From Rhynochetos jubatus (taxonomy: Eukaryota > Chordata > Aves > Eurypygiformes > Rhynochetidae): a DNA stretch of 64,000 nt. This document shows positions 1 through 13,600 of the stretch, in pieces. The stretch covers positions 29,821,408 through 29,885,407 of the forward strand of contig CM050657.1 of NCBI GenBank assembly GCA_027574665.1. The letters are read 5' to 3'. Both the position numbers and the translations under genes were made by a program. A model generated the notes under the pieces. The model was not told the origin of the DNA. It saw only the letters and a program-made list of their open reading frames with translations, and ran no database searches. The stretch's first letter is position 1, and each line of letters starts with the position of its first letter.

Positions 1-1576
1 GGTTTTTTCCCCATTGTCGTATTGGCAAGGATTGAAAGAAAACTGACACAGCTAGAATGGGGAAGAAATTGTTTTCTAACAGAAATTCAGATCGATAATC
101 TTTCATCTTCTTTATTCTGAACCAAATTCTATTTCCATTATTACAGTCTTAGAGCAGACTGTAGTGGGATCCTGGTGTTGCAGGCATTGTGCAGCCGTGT
201 AGCTATGGGGCAGTCCCTGCATCCAGATAGTCTGTAACCTGATTAGTCAGGACATGCAGAGGTGGGAAGCAGAGGTACCATCTTGCCCAAGGGCATCCAG
301 GAGGTCCATGGTAAAACCAGTTGTTGAATTAAGGTTTCCCCCTACAGAATCCCACTCAGGGGGTAATAGTACGGTTTTGTTGATATGCACGATTTTTGAG
401 GGAGAAGCAGCTGCATATGGCAGTTCCAAATATAATTATTATGAGCAAATAATAACCTGGGCATTACAAGAATGTTTTTCTCACAGTAAAGCAAAACACT
501 ACACCAGAAGGGAAAGCATACATAAGTATTGGACAACTTTGATGAAAATACTTAGGTAAGGTAGATTTTTGCCCTTTTTGGCTTACAAAGTAAAAGCAAA
601 GACAAAACTTTTACTTTGTGGTAGGCACAGCACCACCTGTAGCACGTTGTGCTCTCTACAGCCAAGTGCTGTGCAGAACTTTGCAGGTGCAGGTGGGTGC
701 TGCCATAGGCTCACCTTGTGTGTGCCAGTGGGCTGTGCACAGTGGAAAGTGGCAAATGCAAATAGAAGCTTGCAAATGGAGACAACTGGGTGTGACTTCT
801 TCACAAAATTCCTCTTACTAACAAGGGTCTGAATCATCCTGTTGTAAAATTTCGACGGGAGGAAATGGGCAAGGGCCTGTTATGGGGGTTTATCAGCCCT
901 TGCGAAGGTGCCTTCGATGTTGTTTTGCTTTTTTTATGGAGTTGGGTAGAGAAAGTAGATTCACATTGAGACTCCGATCTTTGTGCTGAGTAAAAGCCTT
1001 TACTTGGCTCTTTAGCAGTGTTATGATGTGACAGGCTTGTCAGAAGAGGGGTGTAAAGGTTGGGAGGTGGTAACTTCTGCCACAGCTGTGGCAAAGCTCA
1101 TCAGTGTTCACCCACTGATTGCAAGCAGGTACTTGAAGGTGTCCTGCTGAGGTTTACTACTCTCCAAATGTTGGAGTGCTCAGTGCTTTGCAGGAGTAGA
1201 TCCTCCCACAACCTACTAACTGGCAATGCACTTAAAAATTAGTGTTTAAAAAAATTGTTGAAATGTCAGGAGGTGATTTTAATGTTGCAGAACCACTCAA
1301 GTAGTGGAGGTAGATTGTAGGTCAGTGCTTATTCTATGCAAATGTAAACATCAAGTGTATGAAAACAGGTGCTGTTATTGTGAATTCTCAGTAACCATTA
1401 CAGTGGAAAGAATTGGTCGGCATTTGATGTACTTTCAAGTTTTTTTGTAATGTTTTAAGTGTGCCAGGCCTGGAAATGTCATTCAGGTCTGGTACATTGT
1501 ATTGAAAAGATCAGTCACTTGTATTAGTATGTGCTTGGACTTAAAGCCTTACATATTTCCTGTTGTTTATTATTAG
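1..1576. other. Upstream/intron sequence before first PLS1 coding exon
   Basis: AT-rich sequence with no reading frame that resembles a known protein and no CpG island. It is either the first intron of PLS1 or its 5' flank. A non-coding first exon and the promoter probably lie left of the window, since no GC-rich promoter-like stretch is visible here. The right end is a splice acceptor (TATTAG at 1571-1576). Confidence 0.6.
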
Positions 1577-1685
1577 GTATAAGCAATTGAGGACGACACT
1601 ACTTGCTGCCTGAAGATGGAAAACAACATAACTACTATCTCACGTGAAGAGCTAGAAGAACTAAGAGAAGCATTCAGTAAAATAG
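1577..1685 (+). CDS. PLS1: PLS1 coding exon 1 (5' UTR plus start codon)
   Basis: The acceptor TATTAG ends at 1576 and the donor gtatgt begins at 1686. ATG is at 1616-1618, so 1577-1615 is 5' UTR. It encodes residues 1-23 and the first base of codon 24, beginning [16 protein letters not shown]. The exon ends inside the Asp that opens EF-hand 1. Confidence 0.95.
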
Positions 1686-4600
1686 GTATGTTTCAAATAA
1701 GAAAATAATAAGGGTGCCATTAATGTTGCAAAGCCATGTAGGATTTGTGAAATAAATCTTTCTCAATCACTTAGTCTGGATAGGGCTGTGTTTTCCTTTT
1801 ATGTTGCCAGTAATATCTAAGAAAATAAGTGTTTACATAAATCCCTTATTTTCAATGAAACTGTTTTTATCAATTTTTTTTAACTTCAGTAATGAAAACA
1901 GATACATTGTCTTACTGGGAAGTTGCATTATTCGTGCCATTGTATATGCAGGATGATGTCTCAATATTAATTTTTGAACTGGAATGTGAAAAATCTGATT
2001 AAACTTCAATTGTTAAATATGTTTCTATGTTAGATTACTGATTACTTGCATGCTTTGGTGAACTAGTAATTTCTCTTTTGGTTTATTGGGTCAGATACTT
2101 TAAGCTAAAACTGGAGATGTTTTGATCTTGCTTTTGTAGCTAGAAGATGTTAATAAATAACTGCAAAACTTTGTATGCTTGACAGGATGTTTGCAGGTTA
2201 ATCAGAGAATAAAGAAAAAGGGTGAAAAATTATATAGCAACTAACCCTTATTTCCAGATTGCAATACTTCATGAATGTTAATGTTCTCATCTGCTTTATT
2301 TCTTCCTTGCTGCACTTCTGAGGATCTGATGTGTAACTGTGCAGCTCAGCAAATCAAACAAACATGTTTGTAGTTACTTGTAATGGGAGAGTGTGGTTGC
2401 TTTAGGCAAGAAGTCTTAAATACTAGGAGTCTCTAGGTTGGTAAAGAGACTGTTGGAAAGCTGTATGTTAGATATCTGTAAGACCATGAGTAGTATGGAA
2501 AAGGTGAAGAGGGAATTCTTCAGTTTCTGTCAATGCAGGTATCGCGTGATGCCCAGTAGAGAGTCAGAAAGCTTTTTATTTAAAGTTTGACTCAGGATGT
2601 TGTTGAGACCAATGAAGAGTAGAAATGCTGAAAGAATAAGATACATACATGGAAGGTAATTCATGTGTTGCTATTAAACAGTCTTCTTGACATAGTCTGT
2701 AGTTTAAGAAATCTATAGCCTGCAGAAGCTGGAAAGACAGACTAAAGAAAAGAGCACTGTGTACATGTATCAGTCTTCTGGGAGGTCTTGGGATAGTTAG
2801 ATACTTGCTGGTGTTGTCTGACAGAGGAGGCCACGAAGATACTCTGAGGGCTGGAGCACCTCTTCTACGAAGAAAGGCTGAGAGAATTGGGCTTGTTCAG
2901 CCTGGAGAAGAGAAGGTTCCAGGGAGACCTTATTGCAACCTTCCAGTACCTGAGGGGAGCCTACAAGGAAGCTGGGGGGGGGGGGGGGCAGGACTTTTTA
3001 CAAGGGCCTGTAGTGACAGGACAAGGGGTAACAGGTTTAAATTGAAAGCAGGGAGATTTAGCTTAGATATCAGGAAGTTGTTCTTCCCAGAGAGGGTGGT
3101 GAGGCACTGGGACAGGTTGCCCAGAGAAGCTGTGGATGCCCCATCCCTCGCTGTCTTCAAGGCCAGGCTGGATGAGGCTTGGAGCAACCTGGTCTGGTGG
3201 AGGGTGTCCCTGCCCATGGCAGGGGGTTGGAACTAGATGATCTTTAAGGTCACTTCCAACCCAAACCATTCTATGATACTAAGATGAGAATTCAAGACAT
3301 CTTTCTGCACACAGATTGGCATAAGGTGAAAGTACAAAGGGTATTTTTATGATTTCTGCTGTGCTGCTGTGTTATTCCTAATGAGTAACACAAATCATAC
3401 TAATTTTTTGTCTTATTTTAATGTGATACAGCCATTCATTTCTTTCCACAATTGTGGAGCTATACCATACCTCTGTGAAAAGCATTCTAATACTTTGCTG
3501 TACGTGGACATTCCTGACATGGTCTTGGGAGCCAAGTGTAAGTGAAGGTGGCAGCACAGATTGCTCCCAACATAACTAGTTAGGTTAAGGAAAGTCACCG
3601 TTAATAAACAGGTACAGATCATCCCAGACCTATTCTTCATAGGTAAGCCTAACCACATCAGAAGTTTTGCAGAATAGAAAATGTGTATGAGGTGCTAGGA
3701 TAAGAAACCAAATGCATTCAGGCAGAGTTCTTGTGTAAGTAGTTTTTCTTGTGTAAGTGTGCTTTTCTAATGACAACTTGCATCAAATTGGAGTTCACTG
3801 ATTGCAAATGGAATAATATCGACAGCAAGAATATAATGATTAATCACGCTTTCATTTGAAGATTTATAGACAATTTTGTTGAGAGTCCTAAAAAAAGCTT
3901 AAACTTTGCTATTTACAAATTCATCATCTTGTTATAGCTGTGCTTTGGGATTATAAGAGAGTTCCTGAGAAAATACATAAGATGATGGCACAACTCCCAG
4001 CCAGCTGTGCCTCTCTTCAACACGTATTCCTTCATGCTTGCTTATCTGTGTCAGAAGAAGAAATACTCGTCTACTAGAACTGGATTTCTCACACTTTATT
4101 TATTCTTAACAGTTACTATACTCTGTTCTTTACATAAGTAAAAAACCAACCTGTGCTTTCCTTTTACAGATATTGACAACAGCGGGTATGTCAGTGATTA
4201 TGAGCTTCAAGACCTGTTTAAAGAAGCAAGTCTACCCTTGCCCGGTTACAAAGTCCGGGAGATTGTAGAAAAAATCATTGCAGTGACAGATAGCAATAAA
4301 GACGGGAGAATCAACTTTGAAGAATTTGTCTCTGTAAGACATTCCTTTTGGATATTTCTCTGCTGTCTGATATCTGTTGAGAACTAGGATAGAAAACTGA
4401 ATTATGTGGTACAACTAAGTACTATTTTGATACAAGTAATTTTTTTGAGAATGGGAAAGTTTTCTGTGACAATTTTTCAATATCATATCTAATTACTTTC
4501 CAGTCTTTGTATTTCCTTCTCCCATTTTATTTAGTAGCTCTTATGTGGGCAGCATGTGAGAGCACTGTAGTTTCAATCAGTCCTACTTTCTATTTCCTCA

Positions 4601-7600
4601 CAGATGAGGAGAGGGACTGTATGTTTTAGGAACTGTTGGGTCAGCAAAAGAGTAGATAATTGGATATCAGTCTCTGAATTAGTGTAGTGATAAACTAATG
4701 CTTGCTCTACTATGCTTAATCTCTGTACTGAGGTCTTTTATTGGGAGTGAGGTTTTTCACTTTTAGTGGACAAATCTGAAAGGTTTAGAGTTTTACTGTA
4801 GATCATTCGCTAGTGTACTGTATTTAAGAGAAACACACTTTTCAGGCTGTGGGGTTTTGTATGTATTTGGGGATGATTAGTTTTTGCTTTGAATTTAGCG
4901 TGCTGCTGCTAACTCTAGCAGGTTGCTTGTAGAACTTGTTACTCATCTTTCTTTGCAAGATTCTAATTTGCAGTGGTTCATAGGTGAGATTCAAATATTT
5001 GCAACCAGGTATTGAACCGCATCTGTTACTTTTACTCATTTCAGTTTTGAGAATTATGCAGTGTTTTCGCAAATCTAGGACATATCAGTCTATTCAGTGT
5101 GGTATACGTTGCAGGCAGGTGAAAAATGGTATCAGCTTGCTTAACGGTATGTGTAAGTGTCACGTAGTATCCTTTCACTGTAAAGCATATGATGAAGCAA
5201 GTGGAAGAAATAAGCTATTGTTATTGAAAAATATGTGTATATTTAGTTGTTTTCTTCATTTTACCAAAATATCTGTGAAAAAAAATGTGTTGATCATTGG
5301 ATGTCTACTTTTTTAGATAGCATGGCTTAATATTCGAGGTACTCACTGAGGAAATAATATATTAGATATCCAGTATGCAACTTTAATGAAGGGTTTTAAA
5401 CTAGTTTTACGCATGCAGTAAATTTTTTTTCAGATCAGAAGTCAGTGTAAACACCAAAGAAAAGCAGTCAGGTTAACTATTAACCCTAGGGTACTTAACT
5501 TCAAATAACTGTTGACTCACATATGATCAATCACAAAATGCGTTCTCTTTTTTTTTTTTTTATGCCAGATAATTCAGGAATTGAAAAGTAAAGATGTTAG
5601 CAAATCTTTCCGGAAATCAATAAACAAAAAGCAAGGTATTACAGCAATTGGAGGAACATCAGCAATATCCAGTGAGGGGACACAGCACTCCTATTCAGGT
5701 AAGAATTAAACATGAGCAAATTTTGGCATGGAGGAAGAGTTGTCAAATTTGCACTACAGATGGGGAAAAAAAAAAAAAAAGGAAAATATTGCTGTTAAAA
5801 GCAAATTAACACAGAGGAAGCACATGTGGGTGGTAGTTTATTAAAATGTGGGCTCTTCAGTTGTTACTAGTTTCATGCTGCCTTTGTTAGCTCTCACAAA
5901 GATGCCTAAATGAAAAATGAAAACAAGCACTGACAGCATGGAGGGTGGGGCAGAATAAACAGCCTCTGGCATACTTCTAGTAATGCTACTCAAGGTTTTG
6001 GCTTAATTATATGCTAATCTACTCTTATTCCTATATTCAGATCAAAATGAATCCCCATTTTAATTTCCACAGCATTAACTGAAATGAAAAAAAGAAAGCC
6101 AAACTACATATCCTTCCTGGATGGAAGGGCCTCCTCAGCTGTCTCTGTGCCATCACAGGATTGTTCATTCCTGTATGATTTTTGCATAGCCTATCACATA
6201 CTTGAGAAGTTGCTTTTAATTTTTGATCAGTTTCTACCTTCTGCTGCCGCATGTATTTTAAGTTGGTAATTGTGCCATTGAGCATTGCAGCTCCTGGTTA
6301 GACTGTTAACCACCTTCCAGGATCATACTGCAATAAGCAATATTGTGGCTTTTTTGATTGACTCAGGTCTGGGCTTTGCTGTGGTTCCAGCAGTGTGTTA
6401 GATTTTATATACAAGGAAGACTCTTTTCAGTTAGCCAAAGGTGGTGACACCCTGTCTCTCGATATTATCCGTATAGCACCATCTGCACTTGGGATATCTC
6501 CAAGGCAGGGGATATATTCCATCTCAAAGCATGCCTGTGGTGGGGTACACCATCAGAGCTAATTGTTTAGACTCCCTTTCATTTTTGGTGGAGAGAAGTG
6601 GATGCCCCTAGAGTGCCATCTGCCCTGGCATCATCAGCCATCTAGGTTATGATGAGATGAAGTGTGCAAGACAATTTCATGTTTCTTCCCACTGACAATG
6701 AAAGAAGTGTAAGGAGTCAGGTGTAGGCATCTGTCATGTATGCTTCTTGAGGTAACTGAGGTGAATACCACCTGTACTGTGTGGGAATTTGGATACTGAT
6801 ACTTGATTGACTGGTGTCCTAATAAGCTTTCTTAGGTGTATAGTAATAAATTCTGCACTAAATACGAAAGGGAATTTAAAACTGAAGTACTAAACTTCTT
6901 AGGTTTCTCAAAGCCAATTACAGCACAGTAATCCAGATGATAGTCTCAAAAATACTGCCAGTCTCTGAAGTCCTAATAAAAGGCAGAATGAAATGCTGCA
7001 TTTTAAACCAAGGGTGTATAGATTGAGATGTTGTATATTTCGGATCATGAATTCCCTTCTTTTTGTTATAATTGCTGAGAAACTGAATTGGAAGTCAGCC
7101 ATGATGATACCTTTCCCATTATGTCACTATGACTTTTCTTGTCCTTCAGAAGATGACCAGATGTTTAGAGGGTACAGTAGGAGAAAGATCAATCTGTACT
7201 TGCCATTTTTTTCATTCGTTCCCATTGGTCTGATTCTTTCCATAACTGGCCCCTGTGAAACTAAGGGGTTTTGCTGCAGATGAACCTCTTTGACCCATGT
7301 CTCATATTTAATAGTATGGGTTCCTGGAAATGATAATAGAATATTTTAATGCCGTTTTTCTTTTCAGAGGAAGAAAAAGTTGCTTTTGTTAATTGGATAA
7401 ATAAAGCTCTACAAGATGACCCAGATTGTAAGCACCTCCTACCTATGAACCCATCAGATGCCAGTCTTTTTAAATCCCTTGCAGATGGTGTCCTTCTTTG
7501 GTGAGTCCAGGGCAGTGAGAAAGGAAATAAATTAATCTCAGAGGTTAAATTCTGATCACAGTGACATGAATTGGAAAACTTCTGGCAGGGTTTAACATCA

Positions 7601-10600
7601 AAATTTCACTTTTAAGTTTTTCAGCTAATTTGTAAGATGGGGAAAATCCTTTTGCCCATATTTTGTTATTTTTAGCAATTTTTTTATGTGACTGTGCATA
7701 TATTATAGAAGTGGTTTTCCACTTCAGACCCATGCATGTCAGATATGTGCAGGCTGTTTATAAAGGAGATAATTACACAGTTCATATATAGCTGAAATAA
7801 TAAGAAAACTTGGCTATTTCAAATATTTTAAGTTACGAAATGTAGTTACTAAATTATAGGATAGGAGAAACAAAAATCTGAACTAAATCCATGTCAAAAC
7901 AGAGAGCGTACAGTAGGTCCCTTAACTTTAGCATGCTGTAACTTTCTGGTGAGTTAAAGTAGATTAATAGTACTTATTTAAACACTTATTTAACAAGGTG
8001 TATTAGTATTGATGTGAATTAGTCTTTGAGATCCCTGTAGATGCAAGATACTATAGAAATGCAGTGTGGAAATATATTGAGTACATTACAAAGATTTTCA
8101 CTGAAGACTATGTAACTGACTTTATTTTACAGTTTTAATCTTCTGAGTTTCTTTGACAGCACAGACATGCTCTGATTCTTAAGTATAAACCCCAACCACT
8201 CAAGTTTTCTCATAATTACATACTATCTTGGAGTTTCTGGATGCATGTGCAGTTATTTAACAGGGGGAGGAGATTTAGAGAATGAGGCGGTCTTTTTCTT
8301 GGTCAGAAATATTTGCAGCTAGTTTAAAGTGTTAGAAGTTTATAATCAAATAATGTATTCTTGGGTAATTGAAGTCTGAATAAACTCTGACTTTTCTTCT
8401 TCAGCAAAATGATCAACTTTTCACAACCAGATACAATTGATGAAAGGGCTATTAATAAGAAGAAACTCACTCCTTTCACTATATCTGTAAGTATTGCACA
8501 GATAGGAACTTGCCAAAAATAAAGTAAAATATTTTTCTATAGCTTTATTTTAATGACAGGTCTCCTGGTGGAGAAAAGAAAATGGAGTCCTGTGTATTAA
8601 CAAATGTCCAAGCATGAAATTGCATTTTCTATTAAACTCTGCTGAGTTACCCTGTTTCTTAAATGATTTACAAGAAAACTTGTATTTTTCACGCTTTCCT
8701 TAGTTCTTTTCTTATTTGCTGTTCTTGTTTTGCTTTACTAAGTACCCAAAGAAAAGAATTTTAGGCTTCTGAGTGGATGGTAAGGTTGTATTTTAGCAAT
8801 GCAGAAAGTAACTGCATATCTGTATAGGGTATGGTAGGGTTTTCCATAGTGGAGAGTAGCTTGGCTAGATGATGAGAAACTCTATTTTTAATTATGTGTG
8901 CAGTCATGAAAATATTTGGGGGAAACAGTTTTTAAGACCTTAGTTTGGTTATAGGAAAACAGGTCTGGAAGATCTGTAAGTTACCAGTCTAATGGGGGGG
9001 GGGGGGGGGGGGGGGGGGGTGTGGAAAGGTCCTGATTAGAACCCTCAGTTAATTGGCAGGCTTTTCATTTCAGGTTGTGACATTAAACTATGGAAATATA
9101 AAACATACTGTGTTCTAAATCCTCCAAGTGGGTTTTGTAATCTCTGCTTATTTAAAAAGATCTGTCATCAAAGATGATACTACACATGTTTATGCTGTCT
9201 CTGTACATAGTCAAAATATGACACAAGGGAACAGGGAATAATATTTGAGAGCTGCCAGGTATTTTTTTCTTAGAATGCTTCATCTGTGACAATCACGAGC
9301 TTTACTTTCATTTACTTGGATGTTGAATTGCCATGATTTTCTTACGCTGTCTGTTCAATTGCAGTTTCACAGCTGCTTGAATAAATTGTCAGCCTGAATA
9401 AGGTCTGAGTTGGGATGACAGTGATGTTAGTAGCCACCTGCACAGGGTAGAATTCCATATGAGCATGTTTTTCCACAGAGTCAAGCCCCTGATGTTTTGA
9501 GCAATATTATTTAATTTCTGAATGTGCTACATATAAATTACAAAAAATATTTTGATTAGAGTATTCCTTAGTGGTCCAAGCTGCAGAAGGTACACAGTGT
9601 GTTACAGAGTGTTAGGGGTTGGAAGAGACCTCTAGAGATCACCTAGTCCAAACCCCCAAGGTTGTCCACAGTTTTTTGGTGGGTCCATATTAAACACTGT
9701 CAATAATGTTTTCCATTATATTTTGATAAGATATGTGGTGGTTCACAAAATATTTCCAGAGTGCAGTTTTCTGTTGGTAATAATTGCACTAAAGCATTAT
9801 TTCTTACAACTTTTGAAACTTACAAAGTCAAATATGAACAAATTTACTACGAATTACAACCTCATAAATTTGTTAAACGATGATATTCCAAACAGGAAAA
9901 CCTAAACCTGGCTCTGAACTCGGCATCTGCTATTGGCTGTACGGTTGTCAATATTGGATCACAAGATTTGCAAGAAGGAAAACCACACTTGGTATTGGGA
10001 CTCTTGTGGCAGATCATTAAAGTTGGTCTCTTTGCTGATATTGAGATCTCCAGAAACGAAGGTAAGAGGAATGCTGGATACAGCAATGTCAGCCACTTGG
10101 AAGTAACTGAGACCACAATAGCAATGATTTCAGCATTCTTTCAAACTTGCTTTTAGCTCTTATTGCCTTGCTAAATGAAGGGGAAGAACTAGATCAGTTA
10201 ATGAAGCTTTCCCCAGAAGAGCTTTTGCTACGCTGGGTGAACTACCATCTGGCCAATGCAGGGTGGCAGAAAATCAGTAACTTCAGCCAAGACATTAAGG
10301 TATGTGGTTATCTCCCTGGTAGTTGAACGTAATGGAATTTAAACACACTCTGCAGAGAAACAAATGATCAGATCAGAAATATTTAGAAAAATGGTAGTCA
10401 TCTGCTGCTTCTAGCTATAGCTTCATCCCGTATTTTTCAGCACTAAAAGAGCATTGTTTTGATCTCTTGTATCCTGTTCAGTTGCTCTTATCATGTATTA
10501 CCACATCACGGGCAAAGCGAACATTTCTGGCAAACTCCTGTTCAGAGAAGTTCTAATGTTCTGAGATTATCAACAGATTTCTTTAGGACAATTTGCACTA

Positions 10601-13600
10601 CCTTATTAATTACATTTTTCCTGTCCATCCTTCCCTACTCCTGGGTCTACAGAAACCCATCGTCTTTCTTTTGTTGTTTTAAAGAAGTGTATGTTTTTAA
10701 ATTTCTTGGTGCAAATTTTCCACTGGTGATTGCCCTTTGTACCCAGCGTTCTATGGAAAAGCAGGAAACCTCTTGAAGAAAGTACATTTTTTTCAGTGCT
10801 GTTTGGAGTAGCTACTCATTCTTGATCCAAGGAGAGAGCAGCAGCCCACAGTCACTGGGCTTTGCTGGTGTGCCAATTTACTGATACGAGGGGACTGAAA
10901 GTGTTGCTGGTTCTTTGGGGCAGATGGCAGATCTACATAATTCTTCTCTCTTCTTCAGTCCTTTAGCATAAGGTATGCTGAGTAGTACAGTAACTCCAGT
11001 TGAAGAGAGTAAAACACAACTCTTTAAGACTAAAAGCAAAGGAGGAAGATTCCCTAAGGTGATAAGACCTCTTTTGAAGAAAACTGTCAATTGCTATTTA
11101 ATCTTTCTGAGTGCTGCACAAGAAGGCTGATATTAAAGCAAACCTTTAACTAGAGTTTTATATGAAACCTGCTACTATGGTAAAAATATTACATGCTGGT
11201 TAAGAGAAGTATTACATACTTCTAAAACTAGCAGGTTTTGTTTTATTTTACTGGTTTCTTAGTGGGGGAGTATATTCACTGAAATTAGGGTGCCATATTT
11301 TTTACTTCTGTGGCTTTTGAGTTGGAGTATAAGAACAGTAGGTGGCTATGAAAGGCTATATACTTGGTGGGGTTTTTTTTAATATTTTTTAATACTTGTT
11401 TTAGGATTCAAGAGCATACTACCATCTGTTAAATCAGATTGCACCCAAAGGAGATGGTCTTGATGAATTACCTGTGAAAATTGACTTTTCAGGTTTTCGT
11501 GTAAGTATTTAAAGTGTTAAAATAGACTGGAATTACCTGAGAACTCTGTGTGTGTATCCAACATCCAGGTTACTAGGCTGTCCCAGAATCATCTTTTGTA
11601 AAGGATACAAAATCTCACGCAGATTCCTTAAATGTCACAAAAGCTTAAATGGCTGAAAACTTTACTCAAGTTCAGGGAGCTGCTGAAACAGGATAATTCA
11701 TCCTGCATTCTAAAATTTGGAGCTGTGTTTTACTTGGAGTAGCATCTAACTTTATTTTCAGTTGGGTCCTCCAACATGAATATTACAACATCCTGCTCAG
11801 TTCTGCTCATCTGGAATCTAGAAAAGGAAAAAGAGTAGACTTCTCAACCTTGTGATCCTTCCTCAAACCAAATAACATCCAGAAATAACATGTGAGCCCT
11901 TCCAATAGCCAGCAGGAAATGGAAGTGTGGCATCCATCAAGCTTTAAATTTTAAAGGGATAGAGGGGTAGATGTGAAAGCACTTTTCTCTAAAGGGCTAC
12001 ATAATGCTCATTGGAAGGATTATTCTGAGAATGCATTTGACAAAAAATTGAACTGCCTGCCTGAGATGCAGATACCAATCAGAACCTTAAGTAGAATCTT
12101 GTTATTCATTATAATAATGAAAACCCACCTGGAAAATAATGGTTGCTTACAAGCTTCAGTTCTTTCATCATGAGGAGAACTTGGTTTGGTTTGGTTTTGG
12201 TTTGGTTATTTTTGGGAGGGGGGGAAGAGGAAGGATAGTAGTTATTTTTTCCAAGTAGCATCCTATAGTTTGTATGATTGTGTTCTGTAAGGGGTTATAA
12301 CCCCTTGTTAATAACATCTAACAACTTTTAGAGCAAGTTTCTGGTTGAGTGTACCAATGCTGAATTACTGACTGTAACAGTAATTCAATTACCAACTCAT
12401 TTCCCTGTGAATAGTAACTTAGTGTTATGAAGATTAGAGGCAGAAACTATATGCTACGCAGTTTTCAACACTGACTCTATGTAGATTAATAATAAAGACA
12501 AACAACACATAGGTTACCAATTTAAGATGATTCAGAGTCAAAAAGGAAACAGAGGTAGCAGATTATCACGTTCTAAGGCATTCAAACTCTTACTGAGGGT
12601 TTTGGGCATCATCTATAATGACTGGGCTTAGGAATACCAATTTAAAGTAGTGATGGTGAACCTTTGGCACATGTTGCAGAATACAGAGTGTGAGAATCAA
12701 CAGCCTGGAAACAGAAATACAGCCATTATACCTCTGGCTGCTACTGCTGTTGCAGTGATTTGTGAGGAATGCTGTGCAGGCAGCCACAGAACCGAATGAC
12801 AGAGAAAGTGGAAGGAAGATGGCAAGAGGGAAATCAGGCATTGGGGGAATGAGTGAAGAACTGACATGGGTCATGTAAAGATTTGCCAAACTGAAGGTTC
12901 AGTAAAGAATGGAAACATGCTAGTATTCATGAATTAATTTTTTTTTTTTTCTTTTAGGATAAAAATGACTTGAGGAGGGCTGAATACATGCTCCAACAGG
13001 CAGATAAATTGGGCTGCAGACAGTTTGTAACTCCAGCTGATGTGGTTGCAGGCAACCCTAAACTCAATTTGGCTTTTGTTGCAAATCTCTTTAACACATA
13101 TCCAGCCCTACATAAGCCTGACAATTCATCTTATGATCTCAATTTATTAGAAGGTACTCAACTTACTAAGCATATAGGAGACAAGAATATTAGTGATTTC
13201 TATTTAAGTATTTCTTCTAGGTTGTGATATAGGATCCCTGTGTGATGGTGCCTGCATTAACACCACCATATAGAGCTTTCTCAATAGCTTTCAGCATAAG
13301 CTTTAGTAGAAGTCCTTGTTACTGTGAATATTGTTTACTTGTTTTAACCTGACCAAAGGCTATTCCTGAATAACCTATCATCATTCATTTGCGGGAGCAA
13401 AATCTGTCCTCTTACTCCCTTTCCAGTTTCCTGTGCTGCTTTCCCTACTGTCTGTATTTTAGCTAATGTACAAGTTCAAGCTTTTCCCTGATTTGCAGTG
13501 CTATAGTATGCAACTGTAATAGCCTTTTAAAGTCTTTTTCACATACTGTGTTTATATATGTGTGTACTAGTTTGTTGCCTTTTAAAACAGGAAACATGAA

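Noticed and set aside
2805-3236. 143-codon frame in PLS1 intron 1
   Set aside because: Entirely CR1 3' sequence with a poly-G run; not a gene.
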